Assembly (NCBI GenBank): GCA_942492935.1
Contig: OW818654.1
Coordinates: forward strand, 2,232,001-2,296,000
Origin: JANJUO01 sp942492935
Lineage (GTDB): Bacteria > Bacteroidota > Ignavibacteria > Kapaibacteriales > UBA2268
DNA length: 64,000 nucleotides
Direction of reading: 5' to 3'
Shown: positions 17,896 to 28,473 of the stretch, piece after piece
How the letters are laid out: every line of letters begins with the position of its first letter
Numbering within the stretch: the stretch's first letter is position 1
Notes under the pieces: generated by a model
The model's input: the letters and a program-made list of their open reading frames with translations, nothing else
What the model was told of the DNA's origin: nothing
The model's database searches: none
Position numbers and translations under genes: made by a program

Positions 17896-17915
17896 TTAAT
17901 TTCCATTTGAGATTT

Positions 17916-19373
17916 TTACTTTTTTATAATTTCATACATTGTTTTAGTATCTTTGATTACATAACCTTTTGCATCAATTTCTTTTCTTAATTCATCAGAA
18001 AGTGCAAAATCCTTATCAATTTTCGCTTGCCATCTTCTTTCGGCAAGTTCTTTAATTTCATCAGGTATAATTATAATTTCTACTGGTCTTTCACCAAATT
18101 CCCAAATTGCAAAAATATGATTCAATTCATTGAGCAACGCAAGAATTTCTTTTCTTGAATTTTCTGAAATTGCTTTTGGATTATGATTATTTATTAAACC
18201 GAACAATCCGGCTAATGCTTTTGGTGTATGAAAATCATTTGCAAGCTCTTCAAAGATACTTTGTCTGATTTTTTCAACATCTATTTCCTCGCCATCTATA
18301 TTATTGGATTCTAACAAATCATAAATATAATCCTGAACGCGTTTTCTCGCTTTTTTAGAAGATTCTACACCTTGGAATGTGAAATTGAATTTTGTGGAAT
18401 AATGTGCCGAAAGCATAGAAAATCTAATATCCAATGGGTCGGAACCCTTTTGTTCCAAATCACGCAAAGTAAAGAAATTACCTGCTGATTTTGACATCTT
18501 CTCGCCTTCAACTTCAAGAAACTCATTATGAAGCCAATATTTTGTTGGGTCAATTCCATAACCTGCTTTACTTTGAGCTATTTCATCTTCGTGATGTGGG
18601 AATTTCAGGTCTATACCACCAGTATGAATATCAAAAGGTAAACCGAATAGCTCAAATTCCATTGCTGAACATTCAATATGCCATCCGGGTCTTCCTGGGC
18701 ATAAAACACCATCTAATTCAAATTCCCAAAATGGCTCATTATCTTTTTTGGATTTCCATAGAACAAAATCACTTGCATTTTCTTTTTCGTATTCATCAGA
18801 ATCAACTCTTGAACCAGCTCTGAAATTATCGAAATCTATTTTGAATAATCTACCATAAACATCATCTTTTCGCCATTTATTTACATCAAAATAAACAGAA
18901 CCTTCAGAGATATATGCATATCCATTTTTGTGAATATTTCTTATTAATTCTTGCATCTCATCTATAAAATCTGTTGCACAAGGAAGAGCATAAAAATGTT
19001 CGATATTAATCCCTAACTTTTCAATATCATCAAGGAATGAATCTTGATAATAATCTGTTAGTTTTTTGAGATTTGTTTTAGGGTCATCTGTCAATTCTCC
19101 CATATCATCTAACCAAGCAGAAGATTTACTCGAACTGTCCCTAATAGTTTTATCATCTATATCAGTAATATTCATTACCCAACTTACATCATATTTTCCA
19201 ACAACTCGCAAAACTCTTTGAACAAGGTCAGCAAACAAGAATGAACGCATATTGCCAATATGTGCGTAATTATAAACCGTTGGTCCGCAGGAATACATTT
19301 TGACATCATTTCCATTTACGGGAACAAACTCTTCTAATTGTTTACTTAATGAATTAAAAACTGTAACTTTCAT
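17916..19373 (-). CDS. cysS: Cysteine--tRNA ligase
   Basis: A 485-residue class I aminoacyl-tRNA synthetase that charges tRNA-Cys. The zinc and active-site signatures are visible: YSCGPTVYNYAHIGN with Cys29 and the HIGH-equivalent HIGN at 38-41, GRPGWHIECSAME, the HTGGIDLKFPHHEDEIAQ stretch that discriminates cysteine, and the class I loop EGEKMSKSAGNFF. A C-terminal DALR-type helical domain follows, ending in the short tail KGYVIKDTKTMYEIIKK. ATG at 19373 gives the standard N-terminus. It heads the cysS-smc-beta-lactamase run; 278 bp upstream, before the kinase gene ends, presumably hold its promoter. Confidence 0.97.
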   Translation of the reverse strand: MKVTVFNSLSKQLEEFVPVNGNDVKMYSCGPTVYNYAHIGNMRSFLFADLVQRVLRVVGKYDVSWVMNITDIDDKTIRDSSSKSSAWLDDMGELTDDPKTNLKKLTDYYQDSFLDDIEKLGINIEHFYALPCATDFIDEMQELIRNIHKNGYAYISEGSVYFDVNKWRKDDVYGRLFKIDFDNFRAGSRVDSDEYEKENASDFVLWKSKKDNEPFWEFELDGVLCPGRPGWHIECSAMEFELFGLPFDIHTGGIDLKFPHHEDEIAQSKAGYGIDPTKYWLHNEFLEVEGEKMSKSAGNFFTLRDLEQKGSDPLDIRFSMLSAHYSTKFNFTFQGVESSKKARKRVQDYIYDLLESNNIDGEEIDVEKIRQSIFEELANDFHTPKALAGLFGLINNHNPKAISENSRKEILALLNELNHIFAIWEFGERPVEIIIIPDEIKELAERRWQAKIDKDFALSDELRKEIDAKGYVIKDTKTMYEIIKK

Positions 19374-19651
19374 TGGTTATTTCCGATAATACTTTCAAAC
19401 AAACTTACAAATATACGAAATTTTAATTTTTTTATTCTTATTAATTAAAAAAGTAGTTTTCAACATTGGTATAGATAGAATATGTTTTTTACTCAACAGT
19501 ATCAAATAATAATGAATATAAATTTTTTAAATTAAATCACTTAGAAAAAAATATTCATAATTATTTGTAGGGACTGGTCGTGCAATCAGCAAATTCAAAA
19601 TATATTAATACTTCCAAGTTGTTAATTAAACTTGATGATTAGCAAAAAAAA

Positions 19652-22600
19652 TTATTTACTATCAATTGAATAACCAAGTATCTTACCAGCTAAAATTTTG
19701 AATTTTGGAAGAATGACAAGTATTCTTTCAATATTGAACGAATTCAAATCTTCAACTAATTGTTGACCGTATTTTATAAGTGTATTAATTCTATATTTAA
19801 TTCCAATTTCAATTAGTTCTTGAGCAAATTCCCTAATTCTATCAATTATCAAAGTTTTATTAATTGAATCCCATTTAGGTAATATTTCATTTTCGAAAAT
19901 CTGTTTTAATTTGTCATCAATATTACTATAATCATTGCAATCAAAAATAACAAATTCATCAAGCAATGAATTATCATCTATTTTGATACAGCTTGCATCA
20001 TTTAATTTACTTGGCAAAAATCTTGTTAAAACTCTAATTAATTCATTTTTTGAAACAGGTTTTTTTAAATAGCCATCAGTTATGTGTTTTACATTCTGAA
20101 CATCATCTAATAAAATCGAGGCAGTTACTGCAATTATTGGAATATGTTTTAAGTTATCATCAAATTTAATTATTTTAATAGCTTCAAAACCATCTAATTC
20201 AGGCATTTGCAAATCCATTAAAATTATATCAGGTTTAAAGTCATTTGCTACTTTGATAGCAATTTTACCATTTATTGCCTCTATAATTTTCAAATTATAA
20301 TCTTCAAGATAACCCTTGAGAATCTCCATATTTGCCAAATCGTCTTCTACTATAAGAATTTTTGAGCCAAGAAATTCAATGTGACCAATTGTTTCATTAA
20401 TTTTGTTATTAGAATCTAAATTTAATGTATCAATTTGAATATTATTCAATTCCACAGTGAATTCTGAACCCTTACCAACTATACTATCAACATATATTTT
20501 ACCATTCATCAATCCGATTAAGCGTTTTGTAATTGAAAGACCAAGACCTGTTCCCTCATATTTTCTGGCACTCTGCCCCTCTTGCTGAATAAATGGTTCA
20601 AATATTGCATTTGTTTGATTCTCTGGAATTCCAATTCCTGAATCAATCACTTTTATAATTAAATTGATAGAATTTTCTGGCTCAATATTCAATGTATGAT
20701 TAACTTCAATTGCAACAAATCCATGTTCAGTAAATTTCACTGCGTTACCAACAAGATTAAATAAAACTTGTCTTAATCTTATTTCATCTAAAAACAAAGA
20801 TTGAGGTGTATTTTTCTTAATATCAATTGTAAAATTTAAATTCTTATCAGAAACTTTTATTGAAAAAATTTGGTTTAACTCTGCCATTAAATTATAAATA
20901 TTAACTGGCTCATACTTAATATCCAATTTTCCAGATTCAATTTTTGATAAATCAAGAATATCATTTATCAATTTCAAAAGATTTTTACCACTGTCTGAAA
21001 TACCATCTACATAATCATTATACCTTGGGTGTTGTAAATTTTTATTTTTGAGCAATTCAGAAAAACCCAAAATTGCATTTAAAGGAGTTCTAATTTCGTG
21101 ACTCATATTTGCTAAAAATTCGCTTTTAGCTCTGTTTGCCCTTTCAGCTTCTTCTTTGGCTTCAAGTAAATTTTGCTCATAGTTTTTCATTTCGATAACA
21201 ATACCAGCAATATATGATGCCGAATTAATTGTACTGAATAATTCATCATTATCTTGTACAATATTTTCGGACAAAAATGTAATTATAGCTGGTATTTCAC
21301 CATTGCCGATTACGATAGGATTTGAAATACTTGATTTAAATAAATGTTTCAAATTAGAAAAAATTTCATCGTTAGTATAATCAAAATTATTTAAATCATC
21401 AATGTAAGAGATTTCTTTATTCAAATAAGCAGGACCAATAGATATTGTATTACTAGAGATACTTTTTAAATCATTTCCAAATACTTCTGATATTTCTTTA
21501 TTAACAAACAAATTTGAGGTTATGGATAAATTTTCACCATCAATAAATGAAATCACACAAGCAATATCATTAAATTTGGATTGAACAGTTAAAATTAAAT
21601 TAGATAGTACATTATTTAAATTATCCCCAGTAACTAACAATTCAAGAGTTTTATTTACACCAGATTGCCATTTTTCAATCGATTTTCTCTGAGTAATATC
21701 AATCACAAATGTAACTTTTTTGGGACGGTAATCCAAACCAATAATTTTAGCAGCATCTGCAATAATATCAAATTTGCTTCCATCTTTTCTTTCAACAGTC
21801 CATTCACCTCTTGCCTCATCTTCTCTATTTGAAAAAATAAAAGAATCGTGAAGTTTTCTAAACATTTCTTTATCTTCAACTCTCGTAATTGTAGTGAATT
21901 GTTTGCCAATCAACTCATTTGGATTATAGCCATATAATTTGCAATAAGCAGGATTGACATACTCGAAAATTCCATTTTCATCGGTAATACACATACCAAT
22001 TGGAGTTTTTTCAATAATACTTCTTAAACGTGTTTCACTTTGTGATAAAGCTTCCGCAGCTGATTTTTTTGCAGTTATATCTTCAAGAGTTCCCTCATAA
22101 TATAAAACTTGCCCCAAATCTCCTTTTATAGCACGTGCATTTTCTCTAACATCAATTAAAATTCCGTCTTTTCTGCTTAATTTATACTCAAACCCAAAAA
22201 ATTCATTAATTTTATCTAAATAATCCTTGAAATTATGCCTATTGCCTTCAACATGAAATCCATCGTAATCAAAATTAATATTAGAAATATCATCACTTAT
22301 CAACCCCAACATTCGTTTAAAACTCTTATTAGCAAAAATAACTTGTCCGTTATAATGAGTTCTATAAATACCAATTGGAACAGATTCGAATAATTTTCTG
22401 AATTTTTCTTCACTATCTTTTAGTAATCTTTCTTGGTCAATTCGTTGCGTTATATCCCTTGCAATTGCAACATACAAATCAGGGTCATTATCTATTAATT
22501 TTTCAAAAATTTCTACGTTTAGTGGATTTCCATTTTTTCTATTTAATAATGTGCGATAAGATTTTAATTTAATATTATTTTGATTAATTAAATCTATTTT

Positions 22601-23701
22601 ATTCAGATGTTCAATTTCATCGTAAACATTATCAATCTGTCTAATATTTTTATTCAACAAATATTGTAAATCATAGCCAAGCATATTTGCTGCCGTTTGG
22701 TTAGCATCAACAATTTGTAGATTGATTCTATTAATAATGAAAATTAAATCAGCAGAGTTGTCAATTGCAGTTCTGAATCTTTTTAATTCATTTAACATTT
22801 TCTTTCTATCTGTAACATCTTCCAAAGTTTTTAAAAACCCTTTCTCATTGCCTTTATTATCGAAAAGTTTTTCAATTTTGATGTTGACAATTCTTATAGC
22901 TCCATCTTTCCTTTCAATTAAAGTTTCAAGTGAATTTAAAAACAATAGTTTAGAATCTGAGTTACGTAAAGGGAATAAAAAATCAGATTCTCGTCCTTTA
23001 ACTTCATTGTAAGTGTAACCTGTTAAATCCTCGGCAAATTTATTCCAGTCATTAATTTTATTATTGGCATCTTCGGAAATAATTGCTATAGGTATTACTT
23101 TGTAAAGAGTTTCTAATCTTTCTTTTTCTGATTTTAATTCAATCTCTGCATTCTTTTGATTAGTAATATCAATTAATGCAATTTGGAAAATATGTTTATC
23201 TTCATTATCAGTCTTAATTAATATACTTTCTAATCTAACAAATATTAGTTCATTTTTATTTGATTTTATTTGAATTTCACAGCTTTTTTTAGTGATATTT
23301 TCTTTTAGTAAAGAAATATGGAAGTAAAATATATCTTGATACTCTGGAATAATATAATTGGTAAAATTATGTCCGATAAATTTGCTTTTCTCAATTCTAA
23401 GTAATTGACAAAGTGAACTATTTGCTTCAAGAATTATTCCATTATCATTTAAAGTAAGGTAGCCAATAGGTGCAAATTCAAATAAATTCAAATATTTTCG
23501 ATAAGAGGTTTCAAGAGAATTCTTAGCATTAGAAAGTTCGTCATTTTGCAATTCTAATTCAACCTGATATATTTCAAGTTCATGCAATAACTCATCTATT
23601 TCTAAACTCGTAGGTATCGAGTTAGATTTTTGCTGTCTTTCTAAAATTCTTTCAGCTTTTTTTCTAATTTCTTCTAATTTAATATTTGTTAGTTCTTTCA
23701 T
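19652..23701 (-). CDS. PAS-rich hybrid sensor histidine kinase with receiver domain
   Basis: A 1349-residue cytoplasmic hybrid kinase with no membrane helix. Order: a coiled start, about five PAS/PAC repeats (roughly 60-680), a GAF-like region (680-850), HisKA with phospho-acceptor His868 in MSHEIRTPLNAILGFSELL, HATPase_c with N box LVGNAVKF and G boxes DSGIGIPENQ and GTGLGLSI, then a receiver domain with Asp1163 in ILMDLQMPELDG. The last ~110 residues are helical and resemble an HPt domain, but contain no histidine. It starts 8 bp after the CheB-CheR gene on the same strand, so the two act together. The signal sensed is unknown; soluble PAS domains suggest redox, light or ligand input inside the cell. 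Confidence 0.92.
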   Translation of the reverse strand: MKELTNIKLEEIRKKAERILERQQKSNSIPTSLEIDELLHELEIYQVELELQNDELSNAKNSLETSYRKYLNLFEFAPIGYLTLNDNGIILEANSSLCQLLRIEKSKFIGHNFTNYIIPEYQDIFYFHISLLKENITKKSCEIQIKSNKNELIFVRLESILIKTDNEDKHIFQIALIDITNQKNAEIELKSEKERLETLYKVIPIAIISEDANNKINDWNKFAEDLTGYTYNEVKGRESDFLFPLRNSDSKLLFLNSLETLIERKDGAIRIVNIKIEKLFDNKGNEKGFLKTLEDVTDRKKMLNELKRFRTAIDNSADLIFIINRINLQIVDANQTAANMLGYDLQYLLNKNIRQIDNVYDEIEHLNKIDLINQNNIKLKSYRTLLNRKNGNPLNVEIFEKLIDNDPDLYVAIARDITQRIDQERLLKDSEEKFRKLFESVPIGIYRTHYNGQVIFANKSFKRMLGLISDDISNINFDYDGFHVEGNRHNFKDYLDKINEFFGFEYKLSRKDGILIDVRENARAIKGDLGQVLYYEGTLEDITAKKSAAEALSQSETRLRSIIEKTPIGMCITDENGIFEYVNPAYCKLYGYNPNELIGKQFTTITRVEDKEMFRKLHDSFIFSNREDEARGEWTVERKDGSKFDIIADAAKIIGLDYRPKKVTFVIDITQRKSIEKWQSGVNKTLELLVTGDNLNNVLSNLILTVQSKFNDIACVISFIDGENLSITSNLFVNKEISEVFGNDLKSISSNTISIGPAYLNKEISYIDDLNNFDYTNDEIFSNLKHLFKSSISNPIVIGNGEIPAIITFLSENIVQDNDELFSTINSASYIAGIVIEMKNYEQNLLEAKEEAERANRAKSEFLANMSHEIRTPLNAILGFSELLKNKNLQHPRYNDYVDGISDSGKNLLKLINDILDLSKIESGKLDIKYEPVNIYNLMAELNQIFSIKVSDKNLNFTIDIKKNTPQSLFLDEIRLRQVLFNLVGNAVKFTEHGFVAIEVNHTLNIEPENSINLIIKVIDSGIGIPENQTNAIFEPFIQQEGQSARKYEGTGLGLSITKRLIGLMNGKIYVDSIVGKGSEFTVELNNIQIDTLNLDSNNKINETIGHIEFLGSKILIVEDDLANMEILKGYLEDYNLKIIEAINGKIAIKVANDFKPDIILMDLQMPELDGFEAIKIIKFDDNLKHIPIIAVTASILLDDVQNVKHITDGYLKKPVSKNELIRVLTRFLPSKLNDASCIKIDDNSLLDEFVIFDCNDYSNIDDKLKQIFENEILPKWDSINKTLIIDRIREFAQELIEIGIKYRINTLIKYGQQLVEDLNSFNIERILVILPKFKILAGKILGYSIDSK

Positions 23702-23709
23702 TCAATCAA

Positions 23710-26706
23710 TTATTGGTCGTTAGTATGTTCTCTAATAGCAAAAACCGCTCCATCAACTTTTTCGTCTTTATCAAAAATAGGGGAGCCATTGATAACAAGT
23801 TTCATTCGGCTACCATCAGGTCTATCAATTTCTTCATAAAAGTTAAAGATTGATTTTTTTGTTTTTAAAATTAAACTAAATGGCTTTTTCTCATCTGTTA
23901 AATCAATTCCAGATTTGTCTGAGCTTTTCCATCTCTGGTCGTTATAAGTTCTTTTAATTAATTCTTCTTCAGATAGTCCAAAAATTTCTAATGCTTTTTT
24001 GTTGGCATAAGTAATACTACCAAATTTATTAACCATAACCTGTGCAAGAGGGCTATTTTCAAGTATTCTATGTAATAAATCTCTTGACCTTACAATTTGG
24101 TCTTCGTATTGCTTTGTTTGAGTAATATCTATAAATGTAATCACAATTCCTTTAACTGCATTTTCAATTGTTCTGTAAGGTAGTATTTTCAACAAAAACC
24201 ATTTCTCAAAAAGTGTTTTTAATTCACATTCAACTGGTTTTAAGGTTTTCAATACATTCTCAATATCAATAAAAAAGCTATCATAATGAAAATTGTATGA
24301 AATATGATTTATTGGTCTGCCAAGGTCATTCTCAATTAAATTTACAAATTTAGTAACCGCGGGAGTAAATTTTCTAACTCTTAATTTTAAATCAAGGAAA
24401 ATAGTACCTATACTTGTTACATTAAACCAATTATTTATATCATTGTTCAACTCGGTCAATTCTTCAATTTTATTTTGATATTCTGAATTTACAGTATAAA
24501 GCTCTTCATTAACAGATTGAAGCTCTTCATTTGTACTCTGTAATTCTTCATTTGATGCTATAAGTTCTTCATTAGTAGCTTGCAACTCTTCGTTTGAAGT
24601 TTCCAATTCTTCAATTGTAGCTTGAAGATTTTCTTTTGTATATTTGAGTTCCTGCTCCAAATCTTTGATTCGAAGTCCAATATTACTTCCAATATCAAAT
24701 CTTTCTGTGGATTCGTCTGTTAATGAGGATTTTTCCACTGGTAAGAAAATTAACAAAATCAAATTAGCTTTGGATTTTAAATGTATAAAAGGTTTAACCA
24801 GCAAGTTTATAATCATACTTTGACCATCAATTTCAAAGTTAATATCATTATAAATTATTTCTTTCTTTTCTTTTACAATTCTATGAATAGCAGTTCCGAT
24901 TGCAATTGATAATTCACTTGGAACCATATTTAGAATATTTAAACTAATTTTACCAATAGGAAGTTTAACAAATTTATTAATGTCATTATAAACATGAACA
25001 ATATCAAATTTTTCGTTAATAACAACAGCTGCTGGTACAAATTGTTTGAACAAACTTTCTGATATATCATCAAATAACTCACTATCTGGAGTACTTTTTA
25101 CAACTGGTTGGTCTTTGGTATTGGCAATAATATGCCTACGAAGTACAGGAACGTAAAACTCATCAATCATTGATTGCTTAATTCCTTCACCATTCTGATA
25201 TACTTTCCATTTGTTGTCTATGATTGAAAAATAATTAGATAATTCGCCTATAGATTCACTTGTTCCCAAAAACAAATAACCTGAAGTATTCAATGAAAAG
25301 CTAAATGTTGTCAATACTTTTTTCTGCATAATTGGTTGTAGATAAATAAGCAAATTTCTACAACTTATGAAATCAATTTTAGAGAAAGGAGGGTCTTTGA
25401 TAAGATTATGTGTTGCGAAAATTACCATTTGCCTAATAGTATCATTAATTTTGAAAGTATTATTGTTTTTATTAAAATACTTTCTCAATCTATCTTCGCT
25501 AACATCAGTTACAATACTTTCTGGATAAACCCCTGAACTTGCATATTCAATTGAATCTTTATCAATGTCAGTTGCAAATATTTTAACATCTTGAGTTACA
25601 TTTTCCAACTCCATAAATTCTTTAAATAGAATCGCCAATGAATATGCTTCTTCTCCAGTTGAGCAAGCAGTAACCCAAACTCTAATTGGTTCATTAGGTC
25701 CCTTCTTCTTGAAAATTGAAGGTATCACTTTATGTTTGACAATATCATAAGCTTCGGAATCTCTGAAAAATTTTGTAACTCCGATTAATAACTCTTTATA
25801 TAAAATATTAACTTCTGTGGGTGAATCAACTATTAATTTCATATAATCATCAATACTTTCGAATTGATGAACACTTATTCTTCTTTCAATTCTACGTACA
25901 ATAGTGTTAGGTTTGTAATAAGTAAAATCAGTCGAAGTACGTGAGCGTATTGCAGCCAAAATTTTTGAAAAAGCATCGTCATCTTTAATTTGTGTATCAT
26001 TTTTAACGTCATTTCCTGATACTAATGGATGAGCTACATATTTAATTAATTGGTCGCCCATCTCATTAGGTGGCAATACATAATCAACTAATCCAGTGGC
26101 AATAGCACTTTTTGGCATTCCGTCAAATTTGGCTGATGCTTCATCTTGAGCCATAACCATTCCACCTGCACCCTTTATAGCACGTATTCCTAAAGTACCA
26201 TCACTACCAGTTCCGGATAACACAACTCCAATAGCTCTTTCTGCATGGTCTTCTGCTAAAGAACGAAAAAAAATATCAATAGGAAGATTCAATCCAGCTG
26301 TTTGCCTTTGGTCAGTAAGATATAATTTATTGTGAAAAATAGTCATGTTTTTTTTGGGTGGAATTAAATATACAGAATTTTTCTTAATCCTCATGCCATC
26401 TTCAGATCTATAAATTGGCATATCAGTATATTTGGCAAGTAACTCACCCATTAAGCTTTTGTAATCGGGAGAAAGATGCTGAATTACAACGAATGATAAT
26501 CCACAATCAGACTTGATATTTCTGAAAAAAGATTCTAATGCTTCCAATCCACCAGCAGAAGCTCCAACTCCAACCACAGGGAATAATGTATCTGTGGTTT
26601 CGTCAAATTTAGAACCAGTATTTTGCTTATTCTCTACCAATTCAGTATTTTCATCTATATTAATGCTGTTTATTGATGGAGAAATTGCTCGTTTTTTTCC
26701 AGCCAT
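23710..26706 (-). CDS. CheB-CheR fusion with coiled coil and PAS domains
   Basis: A 998-residue fusion. Residues ~42-230 are CheB methylesterase with the triad Ser50 (GVGASAGG), His77 (IQHLSP) and Asp169 (GTGSDGTLG). Residues ~245-500 are CheR methyltransferase, with RRIERRISVHQ, the SAM site WVTACSTGEEAYSLAI, IFATDIDKDSIEYAS and FISCRNLLIYL. Residues ~540-660 are PAS-like, ~677-757 a coiled coil built of repeated EELQATNEEL-type heptads, then two PAS domains. It lacks the CheB receiver domain. Such fusions often control non-chemotaxis sensory kinases; no che or flagellar genes are nearby, and the partner is probably the kinase 8 bp downstream. Confidence 0.94.
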   Translation of the reverse strand: MAGKKRAISPSINSINIDENTELVENKQNTGSKFDETTDTLFPVVGVGASAGGLEALESFFRNIKSDCGLSFVVIQHLSPDYKSLMGELLAKYTDMPIYRSEDGMRIKKNSVYLIPPKKNMTIFHNKLYLTDQRQTAGLNLPIDIFFRSLAEDHAERAIGVVLSGTGSDGTLGIRAIKGAGGMVMAQDEASAKFDGMPKSAIATGLVDYVLPPNEMGDQLIKYVAHPLVSGNDVKNDTQIKDDDAFSKILAAIRSRTSTDFTYYKPNTIVRRIERRISVHQFESIDDYMKLIVDSPTEVNILYKELLIGVTKFFRDSEAYDIVKHKVIPSIFKKKGPNEPIRVWVTACSTGEEAYSLAILFKEFMELENVTQDVKIFATDIDKDSIEYASSGVYPESIVTDVSEDRLRKYFNKNNNTFKINDTIRQMVIFATHNLIKDPPFSKIDFISCRNLLIYLQPIMQKKVLTTFSFSLNTSGYLFLGTSESIGELSNYFSIIDNKWKVYQNGEGIKQSMIDEFYVPVLRRHIIANTKDQPVVKSTPDSELFDDISESLFKQFVPAAVVINEKFDIVHVYNDINKFVKLPIGKISLNILNMVPSELSIAIGTAIHRIVKEKKEIIYNDINFEIDGQSMIINLLVKPFIHLKSKANLILLIFLPVEKSSLTDESTERFDIGSNIGLRIKDLEQELKYTKENLQATIEELETSNEELQATNEELIASNEELQSTNEELQSVNEELYTVNSEYQNKIEELTELNNDINNWFNVTSIGTIFLDLKLRVRKFTPAVTKFVNLIENDLGRPINHISYNFHYDSFFIDIENVLKTLKPVECELKTLFEKWFLLKILPYRTIENAVKGIVITFIDITQTKQYEDQIVRSRDLLHRILENSPLAQVMVNKFGSITYANKKALEIFGLSEEELIKRTYNDQRWKSSDKSGIDLTDEKKPFSLILKTKKSIFNFYEEIDRPDGSRMKLVINGSPIFDKDEKVDGAVFAIREHTNDQ

Positions 26707-27326
26707 AACACTTTTCCAATTAATGTTAAATTTTCAAAAGTAAAACTAATAATAATAATTTAATTATACAAAAAGTATTTCATAAATGGGTGATACTCAG
26801 TATCAAAATGAAAAAATCAGGTGCAAATTAAAGCCAACTAATTGTAAAACATCTGAAATTCATAAGTTAAAAACATTAATTTCCAATGGGGATTTCAAGA
26901 ATTTATTTTAAAAAGAACAAAATATCAAATTCATTAATAAACAGTTGAACGACAAGACTTTTGGAGAAAAATGTGTATTAATAAATATTCTATAACTAAA
27001 TAAGTCCAAATTAGTATTGACTAATTAATAATTAAGTTGATTCTAAATTGATAAGTGAATAAAATCACTGTTTTTTTGCTTGTTTTAGAAGTTGAAAAAC
27101 ATCAAATTATTAAAAATTTATAAATAAAAAATGATATTTATAAATTATTAATATTTAAGGATTTACGTTAATTAATTGAAAATTTTTAGAATTAATGTGG
27201 AAAAATAATATTAAAAAAATTTTATTATTACAAAATCTTTGATTAATTTGTTTTTTGATTTAAGTAGATTTTGAAAAAAAGAAGTTTAAAACGTTTGTTT
27301 AAGACGAAAAAATATACAGGTTTATT
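26707..27326. other. Long AT-rich divergent intergenic region
   Basis: This 620-bp gap separates the divergent cheBR-kinase and nuo operons and must hold both promoters. It is extremely AT-rich, has no convincing coding frame, and contains one small palindrome, TGATACTCAGTATCA, at 26791-26805 near the cheBR side, which could be an operator. I could not define promoter elements with confidence. Confidence 0.5.
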
Positions 27327-27740
27327 ATGCTAACTGATTACGGTGTAATTTTAATCTTTTTGATAATAGGGTTCGTTTTTGTAGGTGTTGGTATATTTGT
27401 ATCAGCATTAGTACGACCCAATAAACCAAATCCAATTAAACTTTCCACTTATGAATCTGGGGAAGAACCAATCGGAAGTCCTTGGGTAAAATTCAATTCA
27501 AGATTTTATATAATAGCACTTGCTTTTATAATCTTTGATGTGGAAGTTGTTTTATTATTCCCTTGGGCTGTTGTATTTAAGGATTTGGGATGGTTTGCCT
27601 TTTGGGGAATGGTAGTATTTGTTATCATTTTGACTTTGGGCTTAGTATATGACTGGGCAAAGGGATATTTGGATTGGGATAAACCAAAGCCATATATACC
27701 TAAATTAGAAGATTTAGTGGACAAATACGAAAAGAAATAA
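27327..27740 (+). CDS. nuoA: NADH-quinone oxidoreductase subunit A
   Basis: A 137-residue membrane subunit with three hydrophobic helices, part of the quinone-site region of respiratory complex I. Family signatures are the loop STYESGEEPIGSPWVKFNSRFY between helices 1 and 2, cited by its ends YESGEEP and FNSRFY, and the acidic helix IIFDVEVVLLFPWAV. It is the first gene of the nuo operon, starting at ATG 27327 after ACAGG, with a long non-coding leader region upstream. The C-terminal cytoplasmic tail is somewhat long (DKPKPYIPKLEDLVDKYEKK). Confidence 0.95.
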   Translation: MLTDYGVILIFLIIGFVFVGVGIFVSALVRPNKPNPIKLSTYESGEEPIGSPWVKFNSRFYIIALAFIIFDVEVVLLFPWAVVFKDLGWFAFWGMVVFVIILTLGLVYDWAKGYLDWDKPKPYIPKLEDLVDKYEKK

Positions 27741-27783
27741 TTTTTTATTTTTCTTAATAAAATTAATAAAAAAATGGTGAATT

Positions 27784-28473
27784 ATGGGTTTATTGGATAG
27801 ATTAGACAATCCTTATGAAATTGATGGGTTGTTTCTTGGAACGGTGGAAGATTTGCTAAATTGGGGCAGAAGTAAATCAGATTGGTATTTGCAATTTGGT
27901 TTGGCTTGTTGTGCAATTGAATTTATGGCGATTAATGCAGCTCACTTTGATTTGATGAGATTTGGCAGTATTCCAAGAGCAACACCAAGACAAGCTGATT
28001 TTATAATTATTTCTGGTACTGTTACACTCAAAATGGCTGAAAGAATCAAACGCCTTTATGAGCAAATGTCTGAACCAAAATATGTAATGTCGATGGGGTC
28101 TTGTTCAAATTCAGGTGGTCCTTATTGGGAATATGGTTATCATGTGTTGAAAGGTGTTGATAGGATATTACCCGTTGATGTATATGTACCGGGTTGCCCA
28201 CCAAGACCAGAAGCTTTTTTTGAAGGTATGGTAAAGTTGCAAGATTTAATTAATAATCAAGCAATTTTCAGAAAAAGAAGTAAAATGAGTGCTGAAGAAT
28301 TAGCTCAGCTTGAAGAAAGAAATATCAAGCAAAAAGAATATATGGATAAAGCTGTTATTGAAATTGAAAAATATCAGGAATCATTGATTACCGGTGGTAT
28401 GCAAAATCCTGATTATAATGGTCGTTACACAATCAATTTACCAAAAGTAAGGATAATTGACAATGAAAGCTAA
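27784..28473 (+). CDS. nuoB: NADH-quinone oxidoreductase subunit B
   Basis: A 229-residue peripheral subunit carrying the N2 [4Fe-4S] cluster, which hands electrons to quinone. The four ligands are present: adjacent Cys42 and Cys43 in FGLACCAIEFM, Cys107 in GSCSNSGGPY and Cys138 in VPGCPPRPEA. The typical core ends near residue 165; here it is followed by a ~60-residue extension with a charged helical stretch (MSAEELAQLEERNIKQKEY) and a tail, longer than in many bacteria. The gene overlaps the following nuoC start by about 11 bp, showing translational coupling in the operon. Confidence 0.97.
   Translation: MGLLDRLDNPYEIDGLFLGTVEDLLNWGRSKSDWYLQFGLACCAIEFMAINAAHFDLMRFGSIPRATPRQADFIIISGTVTLKMAERIKRLYEQMSEPKYVMSMGSCSNSGGPYWEYGYHVLKGVDRILPVDVYVPGCPPRPEAFFEGMVKLQDLINNQAIFRKRSKMSAEELAQLEERNIKQKEYMDKAVIEIEKYQESLITGGMQNPDYNGRYTINLPKVRIIDNES

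Noticed and set aside
26791..26805. TGATACTCAGTATCA palindrome as an operator
   Set aside because: Arms are only six bases in very AT-rich DNA; chance occurrence is likely. Noted only in the intergenic entry.
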